A program made the position numbers and the translations under genes. Below, piece by piece: positions 28,807-37,821 of a stretch of 64,000 bases of DNA. The notes beneath the pieces were generated by a model. It did no database searches. It worked only from the letters and a program-made list of their open reading frames with translations, and was not told the DNA's origin. This DNA comes from Sideroxydans lithotrophicus ES-1 (GTDB lineage Bacteria > Pseudomonadota > Gammaproteobacteria > Burkholderiales > Gallionellaceae), in assembly GCF_000025705.1 (NCBI RefSeq), contig NC_013959.1, positions 2,426,001 to 2,490,000 of the forward strand, written 5' to 3'. Within the stretch, counting starts at the first letter, position 1. Each line of letters begins with the position of its first letter.

Positions 28807-29013
28807 ATGACTGAAGAACGCCTGATAAACATCGAATCAAAACTCACCTTCCAGGAAGACCTGATCGAAGAGCTGAACAAAACGGTCTACCAGCAGCAAC
28901 AAAAGCTGGATCAACTGGAAGAGATCTGCAGGGCGCTGGCCAGGCAAGTGCAGGGGCTGGCTGAAGCGGGGAATGAGAACAAGCCCGGGTACGAAAGGCC
29001 GCCGCATTATTGA
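28807..29013 (+). CDS. slyX: SlyX family protein
   Basis: A 68-residue coiled-coil protein. ERLINIESKLTFQEDLIEEL with a long heptad region and the C-terminal PPHY are diagnostic of SlyX. The family's function is unknown. Its last 15 bases (28999-29013) are repeated at 30296-30310, beyond the RhuM-Fic gene, which marks this gene end as a probable insertion point. Confidence 0.92.
   Translation: MTEERLINIESKLTFQEDLIEELNKTVYQQQQKLDQLEEICRALARQVQGLAEAGNENKPGYERPPHY
28999..29013. repeat. Direct repeat, left copy (slyX 3' end)
   Basis: CCGCCGCATTATTGA contains the slyX stop codon. An identical 15-mer lies at 30296-30310. A match this long at random within 1.3 kb is very improbable, so it looks like an att-type duplication framing the RhuM-Fic unit. 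Confidence 0.75.
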
Positions 29014-29036
29014 CGTGCAGCCCACCAATTCATATT

Positions 29037-29066
29037 CCCGTTCGCCCTGAGCCTGTCGAAGGGTAC
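29037..29066. repeat. Short dispersed-type repeat half
   Basis: TTCGCCCTGAGCCTGTCGAA with flanking CCCG and GGGTAC resembles a repeat common in intergenic regions of many proteobacteria. A single copy occurs here, between slyX and the RhuM-Fic gene. Confidence 0.4.
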
Positions 29067-29106
29067 GACCAAATTTCCGTTCCCCAGCAACACCATCAGA
29101 ACCCGT

Positions 29107-30099
29107 TCAAACATTCTTGCCATTGATCAGGTTGATGATCACCTTGACCATCATCTCCCTCTCGTCCGGCTTGCTCTCAGCGATCAGCAACGTGAAGGCG
29201 ACCAGTGCATTATCGGCGATGCGTTTTTCACCCTCGGGGTTATACAAAAAATCGTGGCGCTGCAGGAACCAGACGAAGATCGCCGCGGCGATCCGCTTGT
29301 TGCCGTCGGTGAACGAATGGTTCTTGACGATGAAATATAGCAGGTTCGCTGCCTTCTCTTCGATGCTGGGATATAGCTCCTTGCCGTCGAAGGTCTGGTA
29401 GATCGTCTCCAGCGAGCTCTTGAATGACTCGTCTTTTTCATTGCCGAACAACCCGCCAAGTTTCTCCTGCTGGCGCCACAGCAATATCTGCTGCATCGCC
29501 TCGTCGTAAGCGATCTTGGGCAGCGCCCGTGTGCGCGTCCCTACCACCTGCAAGCGCTGATGATCGTAATCGTCCAGCACCGTCAGCGCGTGGCTGTATT
29601 TTTCCAGGATCGCCAGGATGCCTTGCGACTCCGTGCTGGATAACTCCTTGTTGTGGATCAACCGGGCAGACAACGCGATAGCTTGTTTGAGCTCGGCCAT
29701 CTTTTCCTGCTGCGCCTCAAGCCGCTGCTGGTTCAACGCATAGCCCTGCACCAGGTAATCCTTCAGCACCCGGTTGGCCCAGATACGGAAGCGAGTGCCC
29801 TCTGGCGATTTGACGCGATAGCCGACGGAGATGATGACGTCCAAGCTATACAAGGTGATCGGTCTGTCTGAATTTGCAATATGCATTTTTTGCATATTGC
29901 TTTCCGGCTGCAGCTCTCCTTCTGCAAAAACACTGCGGATGTGACGTGAAATAACTGATTGATCTCGCCTGAATAATTCGATCAATTGGGCTTGCGACAA
30001 CCAGACAGTCTCCCCTTCTAGCCGAACCTCGGTTGCAATCGAACCATCGGCGGATTGGTAGATGACAATGGGAGTTTGAGGATTTGTTTGGGGTTGCAT
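29107..30099 (-). CDS. RhuM-like protein with C-terminal Fic/Doc domain
   Basis: A 330-residue protein. Residues 1-130 match the virulence protein RhuM N-terminal domain (YQSADGSIATEVRLEGETVW, SVGYRVKSPEGTRFRIWAN). Residues about 190-330 are a Doc-type Fic domain with HSFTDGNKR at 261-269, the form seen in Doc kinases rather than the HPFxxGNGR of AMP transferases. No separate antitoxin gene is adjacent. It occupies a 1.3-kb unit between 15-bp direct repeats. It probably modifies a target such as EF-Tu, but this is inference. Start ATG 30099. Confidence 0.9.
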   Translation of the reverse strand: MQPQTNPQTPIVIYQSADGSIATEVRLEGETVWLSQAQLIELFRRDQSVISRHIRSVFAEGELQPESNMQKMHIANSDRPITLYSLDVIISVGYRVKSPEGTRFRIWANRVLKDYLVQGYALNQQRLEAQQEKMAELKQAIALSARLIHNKELSSTESQGILAILEKYSHALTVLDDYDHQRLQVVGTRTRALPKIAYDEAMQQILLWRQQEKLGGLFGNEKDESFKSSLETIYQTFDGKELYPSIEEKAANLLYFIVKNHSFTDGNKRIAAAIFVWFLQRHDFLYNPEGEKRIADNALVAFTLLIAESKPDEREMMVKVIINLINGKNV

Positions 30100-30143
30100 G
30101 GTCGAGACTCCTTGATCCAAGGATGACAGGCCACCGAACAATA

Positions 30144-30161
30144 CAGAACGAACGTTCTGTT
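30144..30161. promoter_or_regulatory. Palindromic operator candidate upstream of RhuM-Fic
   Basis: ACAGAAC-GAAC-GTTCTGT, 7-bp perfect arms, lies 45 bases upstream of the RhuM-Fic start. It may be bound by the protein itself or by a resident repressor. It does not fit the LexA consensus. Confidence 0.5.
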
Positions 30162-30203
30162 GTCAATCAAGTATCGCTAAATTGGGAAATCAAGAATGAA
30201 GTC

Positions 30204-30230
30204 CAACTGGTAACAAAATGTTACCAGTTG
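30204..30230. promoter_or_regulatory. 12-bp perfect inverted repeat
   Basis: CAACTGGTAACA-AAA-TGTTACCAGTTG lies in the 227-base gap between RhuM-Fic and the flavin reductase gene. A 3-base spacer makes it a better protein-binding site than an RNA hairpin. It lies about 105 bases upstream of the RhuM-Fic start. Confidence 0.5.
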
Positions 30231-30295
30231 AAACAAACCTTTTCAGTCGGTGGAAAATTGACACCAACTCAAACTCGTCTCGTAGAAATCTCAGA

Positions 30296-30310
30296 CCGCC
30301 GCATTATTGA
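30296..30310. repeat. Direct repeat, right copy
   Basis: CCGCCGCATTATTGA is identical to 28999-29013 at the slyX end. It lies 17 bases from the flavin reductase stop codon. Together the two copies bracket the RhuM-Fic gene. Confidence 0.75.
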
Positions 30311-30326
30311 TGCGGCCATGCCGGAA

Positions 30327-30947
30327 TTACTTTTTATCTTTCAGCCATTGCGCGTAGGAGATACGCGCAACATCAAAGCGGTCGGTAGTCCGGCAATAAA
30401 CCGAAGGTGAGCCAAGCCGCCCGATAGGCGCAAAGTCGGCTACATCCATACGCGGCCCGACCAGATGGTCGGCCACATGAAACATCACCACCTCGCCGAT
30501 CACCAATGTATTGGTACCCAGCTTTTGCGAACTGTGCAGCTTGCATTCCAGACTGGCCAGCGCCTCAGCCACTCGCGGCGGTTTCACCTTGATGGATGGT
30601 GCAGCATGCAGACCGGCCGCAGCCAGCTCACTCTCTTCACCCGGAAAATCCGCCGCCGAAATATTCATCGCATCGAACAATTCCTCCGTCACCAGGTTCA
30701 CCACGAATTCGCCACCGGCCAGAATATTCTTCGCCGTGTCCTTGAGTTCACCAGCATCACTCAGACCGATGCTGACAATGACGTAGAGCGGGTTGCCGCT
30801 GATTGCGTTGAAAAAGCTGAACGGTGCGAGATTGATCAAGCCAGCAGCATTCACACTGGTGACCCATGCGATGGGGCGCGGCACCACCAGATTGGTCAGC
30901 AACTTGTAGTTTTCTGGGGCGGAGCGGTGGGATGGGTCGATTTGCAT
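30327..30947 (-). CDS. Flavin reductase family protein (FMN-binding split barrel)
   Basis: A 206-residue cytosolic protein. It shows the FMN-binding pattern PRPIAWVTSVNAAGLINLAP followed by FSFFNAISGNPLYVIVSIG, and the GEFVVNLVT segment. Members reduce flavins or act as flavoenzymes; the substrate cannot be told. Start ATG 30947 (MQIDPSHRSAPENYKLLTN). A core-like gene lying between accessory modules. Confidence 0.88.
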   Translation of the reverse strand: MQIDPSHRSAPENYKLLTNLVVPRPIAWVTSVNAAGLINLAPFSFFNAISGNPLYVIVSIGLSDAGELKDTAKNILAGGEFVVNLVTEELFDAMNISAADFPGEESELAAAGLHAAPSIKVKPPRVAEALASLECKLHSSQKLGTNTLVIGEVVMFHVADHLVGPRMDVADFAPIGRLGSPSVYCRTTDRFDVARISYAQWLKDKK

Positions 30948-30992
30948 ATAACGTGTTCTCAAAGAGGGCAGCAATTCTAAGCAAACTTACAT

Positions 30993-31841
30993 TCAGTCAA
31001 TCGCCACTATTCCACGACATTGAGGATAATTTGAGCATCCCCAGAATGCCTTGCCAGTATTGGCACCTTGCTTGGCAATGCGTCGAACCATAGGGCTACC
31101 GCAATTCGGGCAGGATTGCACTGCACTGGCCGCTGTAGTGACATGAGGTGTGACTTCAGGCGGAAAAGTGGAAGGACGAACTTCTCTGATGATTTCCTTC
31201 AACTCGGCACCATCGATCAAATCGATATTACGCCCTTCAGCGAAAGCCTTGGCTTCCTGCGTAAACACTCCCGATGTCACCACGAACCCGCCAGTTGCCC
31301 CCCCTGCAGCCATGACACCATATAACTCACGAATGGTTGTTACGCCCACTTTGAATGCTTTCCACTGTTTGCACTGAACGAGAAACTTTTCGCTGTCTTT
31401 ATGCAGCACCAGATCAACGCCACCATCAGCTCCGCCTCCGCCAGTCTCGGTAACCGTGTAACCGCCACGTCTAAACGCCTCACCCACCAGCATCTCGAAT
31501 TCCTGCCACGACATATCGTCCAGAATAGAAACGGATGATCCTTTCTGAACGACTGCAAGTAACGCGTTACGTTTATGTCGCCCAAAGGCAGAAACGCCAG
31601 CTCCTATGATGGAAGCGAGAGGAATCAGATATTGCCCAAACGTGGCAAGCATCTTGCCAAGTTGGCTGGACACATTAGCACCCAGTTGCGCAACTGACGT
31701 GGGTTGCACAATTTCAGCAGTCGCATAGTGGTGCAGTACAAAATATGAAATGAGCGCAATAAACACCCCCGCCCACCACGGGAGCATGGCTGCAATATCA
31801 ATCAAGTCTTCAAACGTGCCTTGTTGCCTCTTTCTAGCCAT
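30993..31841 (-). CDS. Membrane-anchored Mrr-type restriction endonuclease
   Basis: A 282-residue protein. Two membrane segments (about 20-38 and 66-86) precede an Mrr catalytic domain (105-220) with GADGGVDLVLHKDSEKF (D143) and QCK (Q156, K158), the D-QxK nuclease triad. A topoisomerase-type zinc ribbon follows (C244, C247, C269, C275; CPNCGSPM and GCSNYPQC). Mrr domains cut modified or foreign DNA. Placed downstream of hsdMSR and a PLD-like gene, it is a likely member of one defence operon. Confidence 0.9.
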   Translation of the reverse strand: MARKRQQGTFEDLIDIAAMLPWWAGVFIALISYFVLHHYATAEIVQPTSVAQLGANVSSQLGKMLATFGQYLIPLASIIGAGVSAFGRHKRNALLAVVQKGSSVSILDDMSWQEFEMLVGEAFRRGGYTVTETGGGGADGGVDLVLHKDSEKFLVQCKQWKAFKVGVTTIRELYGVMAAGGATGGFVVTSGVFTQEAKAFAEGRNIDLIDGAELKEIIREVRPSTFPPEVTPHVTTAASAVQSCPNCGSPMVRRIAKQGANTGKAFWGCSNYPQCRGIVAID

Positions 31842-31920
31842 GACGCTTACTCCAGTACCTATTCATCATGGAACCGTGGGCTGCCCCTGAATATTTGTCC
31901 CCGAATATCCCACTAGTTTT

Positions 31921-33267
31921 TCAATACACCTTCACATCAAAACCCAAGGCTCTAAGCGCTTTACTGGTACGTCCATTCCTAGGTGGCGTAACTTCGGGGA
32001 GAGCCCAGCCAACCAGTTCAGCCATGGAATTAAGTCCATAATGCGGAAGAGAATAATTCTTATCATGCGAAGCGATGTAAAGACGCTCCCACAAATCCTC
32101 ATTCCTCCCTCCGTATAGCACATAATTTAGCAATTGCAGCACACTCCAACCCATTGCATTACGCTGCTGTAACAACCAACCCGCATAAAGTGGAAGGCGC
32201 TCTTCCCGCGAAAGAGTTTTCAGATCAGGCCTTCCCAATGCGGCGAGCTTCATCTTAATAACGTGATCCCGCGTCGCGTGAGTCCTTTCACAAACGCCCG
32301 CAAATTCGGCTTGAGTTAAATTCAATACATTATCTCGGGAAAGATGCTCTCGAATGTAGGGAGCGCCATCGTAGAAGGTGTAGTCTTCATTCGATGGTGG
32401 AGTATCTGTGCCTGCCCACCAAGTCAGCATGGCTGAAACTGCCGCATTAGGATTACGCCTATTCTTGGCAAAATAATCCTCAAATGGCTTCCTATTTGCT
32501 TCACCCACATGATTGTAATAGTAGGCATGCAAATACTGATCCACTTGCCATGTCAATGGAACATCTTCTTCCACCCAGCGTGGTCGATGAGTTCGTAGCT
32601 GTTCACCAATGCTCTGCAGATGAGCCAAAGCATCGTGCCACTCTCTTCTGAATTTCTCTTTCCTTCGATCCCAAGCTTTTTTCTTTTCAGAAAACGCGGG
32701 CCCTTCCCAACTTGGCTTCTTCCTCAGTTCTTTGCCTATATTTTGAAGTCCTTTTCTCGCAGCTTCAATTTTCGCCAACTCCTTTATGACATCTTCATCC
32801 AAAGGAAAGACCTGCTCGAAGCTTCGCAGACTTTCAAAAAAATTCTCCAACTCAATATGCATTCCGTTGTCCTGCAGATCCGCTTCTGTCAAAAAGACAC
32901 CAGCCTCAATGTTGCTTACCCATGCTCTATCACTAAGATTGGCAGAACCAATATATGCGCCATATCCTCGCCACCAAATAACTTTGCTATGCAAGACATC
33001 TGGCACAAGATTGCAAAAAATATTGTCTTTGTGGTGTCGTAACAAGCGCCACAGCAGGGGCAGTGCTACAGGAACAGTATGGTCATACCGCATCCAGATA
33101 TCGAGCCGATAACGATTTGCAATGCAATGTCCAATGAAGTCGCCCTTTTCATCATTAAAGTTTGACCCATATGCGATGGCAGCTAACACGCCATCAACTT
33201 CATCACTTGGGGCTGGGAGAACATTGCTAAGAAAGTTTCCATTTAACGCATTTGCTATGAATTCCAT
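31921..33267 (-). CDS. Phospholipase D-like domain protein downstream of hsdR
   Basis: A 448-residue protein. The N-terminal region has one HKD-like motif: HSK at 93-95, then GSANLSDRAW at 107-116 and E121. This is the PLD pattern used by nucleases of defence systems. The remaining 300 residues are charged and helical, with no known domain I can name. Its base composition is more AT-rich than the core. It follows hsdR by 38 bases and precedes the Mrr gene by 79, all on one strand. It is likely a nuclease accessory to the type I system; lipid cleavage is less likely. Confidence 0.85.
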   Translation of the reverse strand: MEFIANALNGNFLSNVLPAPSDEVDGVLAAIAYGSNFNDEKGDFIGHCIANRYRLDIWMRYDHTVPVALPLLWRLLRHHKDNIFCNLVPDVLHSKVIWWRGYGAYIGSANLSDRAWVSNIEAGVFLTEADLQDNGMHIELENFFESLRSFEQVFPLDEDVIKELAKIEAARKGLQNIGKELRKKPSWEGPAFSEKKKAWDRRKEKFRREWHDALAHLQSIGEQLRTHRPRWVEEDVPLTWQVDQYLHAYYYNHVGEANRKPFEDYFAKNRRNPNAAVSAMLTWWAGTDTPPSNEDYTFYDGAPYIREHLSRDNVLNLTQAEFAGVCERTHATRDHVIKMKLAALGRPDLKTLSREERLPLYAGWLLQQRNAMGWSVLQLLNYVLYGGRNEDLWERLYIASHDKNYSLPHYGLNSMAELVGWALPEVTPPRNGRTSKALRALGFDVKVY

Positions 33268-33305
33268 TAGATCCTCAAAATTACGAACACCTTAGACAAG
33301 CTAAC

Positions 33306-36300
33306 TCAAGCCGCCCACTTCCTATGATGACTCGCATAATCAAGCATCAAGTGAAACACGTTGTCGCACTTCTCCCTGAACAGCACACGGTCGTAGCTAT
33401 CCGGAAGTTCGCTATCCAGCACTTTCTCCACTGTAGAGCGCACTTGCTTCTGGGTCTGCGAATCCTTGTACCAATCCTGCACCAGCACCTTGGGTTGCTC
33501 CTCCAGCAGGCGATGCAGCAGTGACTTGGCCGCAAGCTTCACTTTTTGCGTTTCCTCCTGCGTCATCTTGTCCTTCTTCAACAGGTCGAAAAGTTCCAGT
33601 TCGTCGTCCGTCAGCCCCTCGCGGATGTGCCGCTCTTCTTCGGCACGCAAATCTTCGGCGTACTTCATCAGCTCTTCATATGAATTTTCCGTAGATGATC
33701 CGCCCGAATTGTATTTGTCGATAATCTCCTGCAAGCGCTGCGCAAAGTCGGTGCGCGTCGCATTTTGTTGCAGCATCAGTTCCAGCTTGTGTTGCAGGAA
33801 GGCGCGCAGGTCGGCAATTTCAATGTTCTTGTGGACTGCCTGCTTAAACTCCTCTCGCAGTTTGTCGAAGTTGATCTTGCTGAGATCCCAGGTCCTGCCC
33901 TTCTGAATGATCTGGTATTCCGCGTTGTATTGCCGCGCTTTGAATGCCTCTGCGTCGTTCACCACAACGCTTTCATCCAGCAGATTGGCTATCTTCAGGC
34001 TGATCGCGTCGATGTCCTTTTGTTCGATAAGGCTGTCGATCACCCCGCGCAGGTATTGGAACGCCGCCACCTCGCGCCCCTTGCCGTGCCCGAGAACTTC
34101 CGGCTTGCACGCCTCATACAACGAGGTGATGGTGTTCTCATACACGTTAAAACCCTTGCGCCATTCGTCGTTCGCCAACAAGGAATCGGCAAATACATTA
34201 AAGCGGCCAAGTTTCTCGAACACATCCGCACTGCCCAGCACTTCACGCAAGGGAACGCCCTTCTCATGGCAGAACGCCAAGCCCTGCTCAATCGCATCAT
34301 CCAGCAAGCGGAACAGCATTGCCTTTTCCTGCACCGGTGAATCAACCTCAACGCCCCCTTGCGCGTAATCCTTCAGCGCCTGCTTCATGTTGCGGAACAC
34401 GTTATAGTAATCCACGATCTCGCCGTTGCGCTTCTCCACCCCGTTGATCTTCCAGGAGGTAACGCGGTTGGCGCGGGCAATGGTTTGCATCAGGGTATGT
34501 CCCTGCATCGGCTTGTCGAGGTATAGCGTTGAAAGTGTGGGTGCATCAAAGCCCGTCAGCCACATCGCACAAACGAACACCAATTGCAGCGAATCCTCCG
34601 GGTCTTTGAAGTTGTATTCGATATCATGGCTGTGTTTATCCAGCTTGTTCATGCGCTCGCGATGCGGCTTGATATTCAGCTCCTGCTCGGCAAACTTTTT
34701 CTCCTCGTCTGCGTCCTCGCTGATCACCACCGCCATTTCCACCGAGCGCATGTACTCGACAATCTGCTTCAACCGGACCTTCTCAATATCGTTAGCCGAT
34801 TTGCTGATGCGCCCGAGCAAGTTCTTGATTTCTTCTTTCCACAGCCGCTGCACCTTGTCGTACATTTTCACGGCGGTGTACTTATCCACCGACACCACCA
34901 GCCCTTTGCCCAAATAACCGCGCCGTGGAAAGTGATACACAATATCCTGCGCAATGGTCTCCAGGCGGCCATCACGTTTGATGACCTCAACCTCTTTTGA
35001 GAACCGCCTTTCCAGCTTGGCTTGTTGCGCCTCGTCCAGATTCTCATCTTCCAGAATCTCGTAAAACTCCTCACTCAGATCGTCGTTCTGAATCAGTACT
35101 TCCGGCACGCGCTTTTCGTAAAACAGCGGCACCGTCGCGCCGTCATCCATGGACTGCTGGAAGTTGTATTCCGAAACATAACCGCCGAACCACGCATTGG
35201 TCTTCTGTACACCGCCCACGCGCTTCAGCAGCGGCGTGCCGGTAAAAGCAATGTATTGCGCCTTGGGCAACCCCTTGCGCATGTTCTCTGCAAAGGTCTT
35301 GTATTGCGTGCGGTGCGCCTCGTCCACGATCACGATGATGTCGTTGCGCCCGGATAGCTCGGGATACTCGCGGCCTTTGTCCCAGCGGAATTTCTGGATC
35401 AGGGTGAACACCAGCCGCTTGTTCTGCCCAAGAAACTTGCGCATCTCCTCGCTGTTCTTGGGCTGCGCGGCTTCGGCCTCGCTGACCGTGCGCGTGTTCA
35501 GGAAGTTGCGATAAATCTGCCCATCCAGATCATCGCGGTCGGTCACCACCACAAAGGTGAAATTGCCGGTCTGTTTTCGGAAAATCTTGCGCGCATAAAA
35601 AATCATCGAGAAGCTCTTGCCCGAGCCCTGCGTGTGCCAGAACACACCCAGCTTGCCCGCCAGCTCCTCTCGTTTAAGGAAGGCTTCATAAGCCCGGTTC
35701 ACGCCGATGAACTGGTGGTTCTGCGCGATGATCTTCGAACTATCCTTGTAGTAGAGAATGAAATTCTCCACGTAGTCCAGCAGCCTGCGCTTGGGCAGCA
35801 AACCTTCGATCACACCTTCCAGGCTTATGCCCTGCTCGCGGATCGCGGCGCGGTCGATCTTCTGCTTCTCGTCATCCGCGCGCAGCCAGTTGAAGAAATG
35901 CTCCCACTCCGCCGTGATGCTGCCCACCTTGGTCTCGATGGCATTGGACAGCACGCAAAAAGCGTTGGTCAGGAAAAGCTGCGGAATCTCCGCCTTGTAA
36001 GTCGTCAGGTTATCGTCGTAGGCGTTGCGCAACTTCACGTTCGAGTTTTTCAGCTCGATGAACACCAGCGGAATGCCGTTGACGTAGAGCAACACATCCG
36101 GGCGGCGGAAACCGCGCTCGCCCTTGATCCAGAGCTGGGTGACGGCTAGGTAGCGGTTGTTGTCTTGAGTCGCCGGATTGAAATCCAGCAGACGCACTTG
36201 CTCCTGCTGCCGCACCCCCTGCGCGTTGTCGAATTCCACCGGAATGCCATCGCGCAACAGACCATAGATTTCCCGGTTCGCGGCGATCAACGTCATCGCC

Positions 36301-36548
36301 TGCCGACGGTCGAGCAGCTTATCTAGCGCATCCTCAATCGCGGTAGCGGGAATGTCCGGGTTCAGACGAATCGCAGCCTCGCGCACCCTTTCCACTAGAA
36401 TCACATCGCGCTTGTTGGCTCGGCCCGAGCCATCGTTCAAGTCTTCCGCATTTTCCGTAAAGCAGTCGAGCGCATCGAAGCCGTGCTGATGCTGGAGCTT
36501 TTGCACCAGCGCCTGCTCGATCTGATCTTCGGAAATGAAGTTAGGCAT
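33306..36548 (-). CDS. hsdR: Type I restriction enzyme subunit R (HsdR)
   Basis: A 1080-residue motor and nuclease subunit. The PD-(D/E)xK site is RRPDVLLYVNGIPLVFIELK (D151, E165, K167). The helicase has Walker A TQGSGKS (306-312), DEAH (409-412) and later SF2 motifs, with a C-terminal coupling region. All key residues are intact. The start codon overlaps the hsdS stop by 8 bases. With HsdM and HsdS it should translocate DNA and cut at a distance from unmethylated sites. Confidence 0.97.
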   Translation of the reverse strand: MPNFISEDQIEQALVQKLQHQHGFDALDCFTENAEDLNDGSGRANKRDVILVERVREAAIRLNPDIPATAIEDALDKLLDRRQAMTLIAANREIYGLLRDGIPVEFDNAQGVRQQEQVRLLDFNPATQDNNRYLAVTQLWIKGERGFRRPDVLLYVNGIPLVFIELKNSNVKLRNAYDDNLTTYKAEIPQLFLTNAFCVLSNAIETKVGSITAEWEHFFNWLRADDEKQKIDRAAIREQGISLEGVIEGLLPKRRLLDYVENFILYYKDSSKIIAQNHQFIGVNRAYEAFLKREELAGKLGVFWHTQGSGKSFSMIFYARKIFRKQTGNFTFVVVTDRDDLDGQIYRNFLNTRTVSEAEAAQPKNSEEMRKFLGQNKRLVFTLIQKFRWDKGREYPELSGRNDIIVIVDEAHRTQYKTFAENMRKGLPKAQYIAFTGTPLLKRVGGVQKTNAWFGGYVSEYNFQQSMDDGATVPLFYEKRVPEVLIQNDDLSEEFYEILEDENLDEAQQAKLERRFSKEVEVIKRDGRLETIAQDIVYHFPRRGYLGKGLVVSVDKYTAVKMYDKVQRLWKEEIKNLLGRISKSANDIEKVRLKQIVEYMRSVEMAVVISEDADEEKKFAEQELNIKPHRERMNKLDKHSHDIEYNFKDPEDSLQLVFVCAMWLTGFDAPTLSTLYLDKPMQGHTLMQTIARANRVTSWKINGVEKRNGEIVDYYNVFRNMKQALKDYAQGGVEVDSPVQEKAMLFRLLDDAIEQGLAFCHEKGVPLREVLGSADVFEKLGRFNVFADSLLANDEWRKGFNVYENTITSLYEACKPEVLGHGKGREVAAFQYLRGVIDSLIEQKDIDAISLKIANLLDESVVVNDAEAFKARQYNAEYQIIQKGRTWDLSKINFDKLREEFKQAVHKNIEIADLRAFLQHKLELMLQQNATRTDFAQRLQEIIDKYNSGGSSTENSYEELMKYAEDLRAEEERHIREGLTDDELELFDLLKKDKMTQEETQKVKLAAKSLLHRLLEEQPKVLVQDWYKDSQTQKQVRSTVEKVLDSELPDSYDRVLFREKCDNVFHLMLDYASHHRKWAA

Positions 36549-37821
36549 GGGCTTCTTCCCTCATGCTGGGTGGGAACTGGATATCGAGATTTTCGACGGA
36601 GAGTTTGCCGGAGATGAGTCTAGGTAGCAGTCTATCTCGCACTTGTGTATAGCCCTGCGTCGAAAACATTAATGTCCTAATTTGATCAAAGATTGGACGC
36701 ACAATTTGGTTGTACTGTCCTATGAGATCAGGAGGTGGAAGCAATATCTTCTCTTTTTCGACAATATCTTTATTGATGTGCTGCTGGCCGCCGCCGCTCT
36801 GTTTCGCAATCAAGTTCTCTATATTCGTTTTGACATACTGAAAAATATATTCACTGTAAACGCCGACACTGTCATACACACCAACGACGGACTGATTAGC
36901 GCATACCGCAATCTCGGTTAAGCTAACTTGCCCTAGAGTTGCGCCAGTAATAGCAATAACGGTTGTCCTTCTTGGCATTATCTTTGTTGCAGAGTAGCGA
37001 AGTCCATCTTCGGTCAAGTATTCAGATGCCTCAACGATGCGTAGTTTATTCACCTCGCCTGAGTTGATCCATGGAATCTCGCCTCCCCAATATGAAAGCT
37101 CAGCTCGTGATGGCGTGCCGCCAAGGCAAGTCGCGAACTTTCGGCCAATTTCACAAATTTCCCAATCCGATGGCAGCCCCTTATTGAATGTCGTTTTCTC
37201 GTAGCCATGAAAGCGCATACGCACGAACCATTCACGGTATATCTCCTCGGCCATTCTTTCTAGTAGCGCGATGCGATGCTGGTTGTTATCGATGAGTTCG
37301 TCATACGCCGAGAGAATTGCTGCGATTTTCCTTTGAACGTTTATTTCATGTGTAACCAAGGGCAAGTTCTTTACCATTTCAAGACTGAGAAAACCTTGCG
37401 CCACACCACTCTTAATTGCATGAACTGCTGACTGAAAAGCCGACGAGGTCATAAAATGATACAAATAATCTGGGCACAACCCTGAACTTGGCCGCAATAT
37501 AGCCACACTACTAGACAAGCCGAATCTGTCTCTATGCTTAACGGTGTATGGGGTGCCTAGTGAACCAATAATCCCAAACAGCACATCCCCTTTTACGGGA
37601 GTCGTCACAGCTTTTTTTGTTTTCCCAAAGTGCTTTTCGTAATCCCCCTCGCTGATATAGTCAACGTTACTTAGGTCCAGCCCAGACGACTTAAAGTTTT
37701 TTGCAGACAAGTACATTACGCCGTGCTCTTGTCGTGCAATACTCGCATGTGCCCCATCCCCTACTTGGCAAAAATCTTTTAGCCGACCGACGTGGTTGTG
37801 TCGCTGAAGTGCTTGTGTCAT
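36541..37821 (-). CDS. hsdS: Type I restriction enzyme specificity subunit (HsdS)
   Basis: A 426-residue protein with two target-recognition domains (about 10-160 and 220-370) separated by conserved helical spacers (QRKIAAILSAYDELIDNNQH and the C-terminal GQYNQIVRPIFDQIRTL). It is AT-rich relative to its neighbours, as usual for rapidly exchanged TRDs. It overlaps hsdM by 4 bases and hsdR by 8. The recognised DNA site cannot be read from the sequence. Confidence 0.96.
   Translation of the reverse strand: MTQALQRHNHVGRLKDFCQVGDGAHASIARQEHGVMYLSAKNFKSSGLDLSNVDYISEGDYEKHFGKTKKAVTTPVKGDVLFGIIGSLGTPYTVKHRDRFGLSSSVAILRPSSGLCPDYLYHFMTSSAFQSAVHAIKSGVAQGFLSLEMVKNLPLVTHEINVQRKIAAILSAYDELIDNNQHRIALLERMAEEIYREWFVRMRFHGYEKTTFNKGLPSDWEICEIGRKFATCLGGTPSRAELSYWGGEIPWINSGEVNKLRIVEASEYLTEDGLRYSATKIMPRRTTVIAITGATLGQVSLTEIAVCANQSVVGVYDSVGVYSEYIFQYVKTNIENLIAKQSGGGQQHINKDIVEKEKILLPPPDLIGQYNQIVRPIFDQIRTLMFSTQGYTQVRDRLLPRLISGKLSVENLDIQFPPSMREEAHA

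Noticed and set aside
30144-30161. LexA box
   Set aside because: ACAGAAC-N4-GTTCTGT does not fit CTGT-N8-ACAG spacing.
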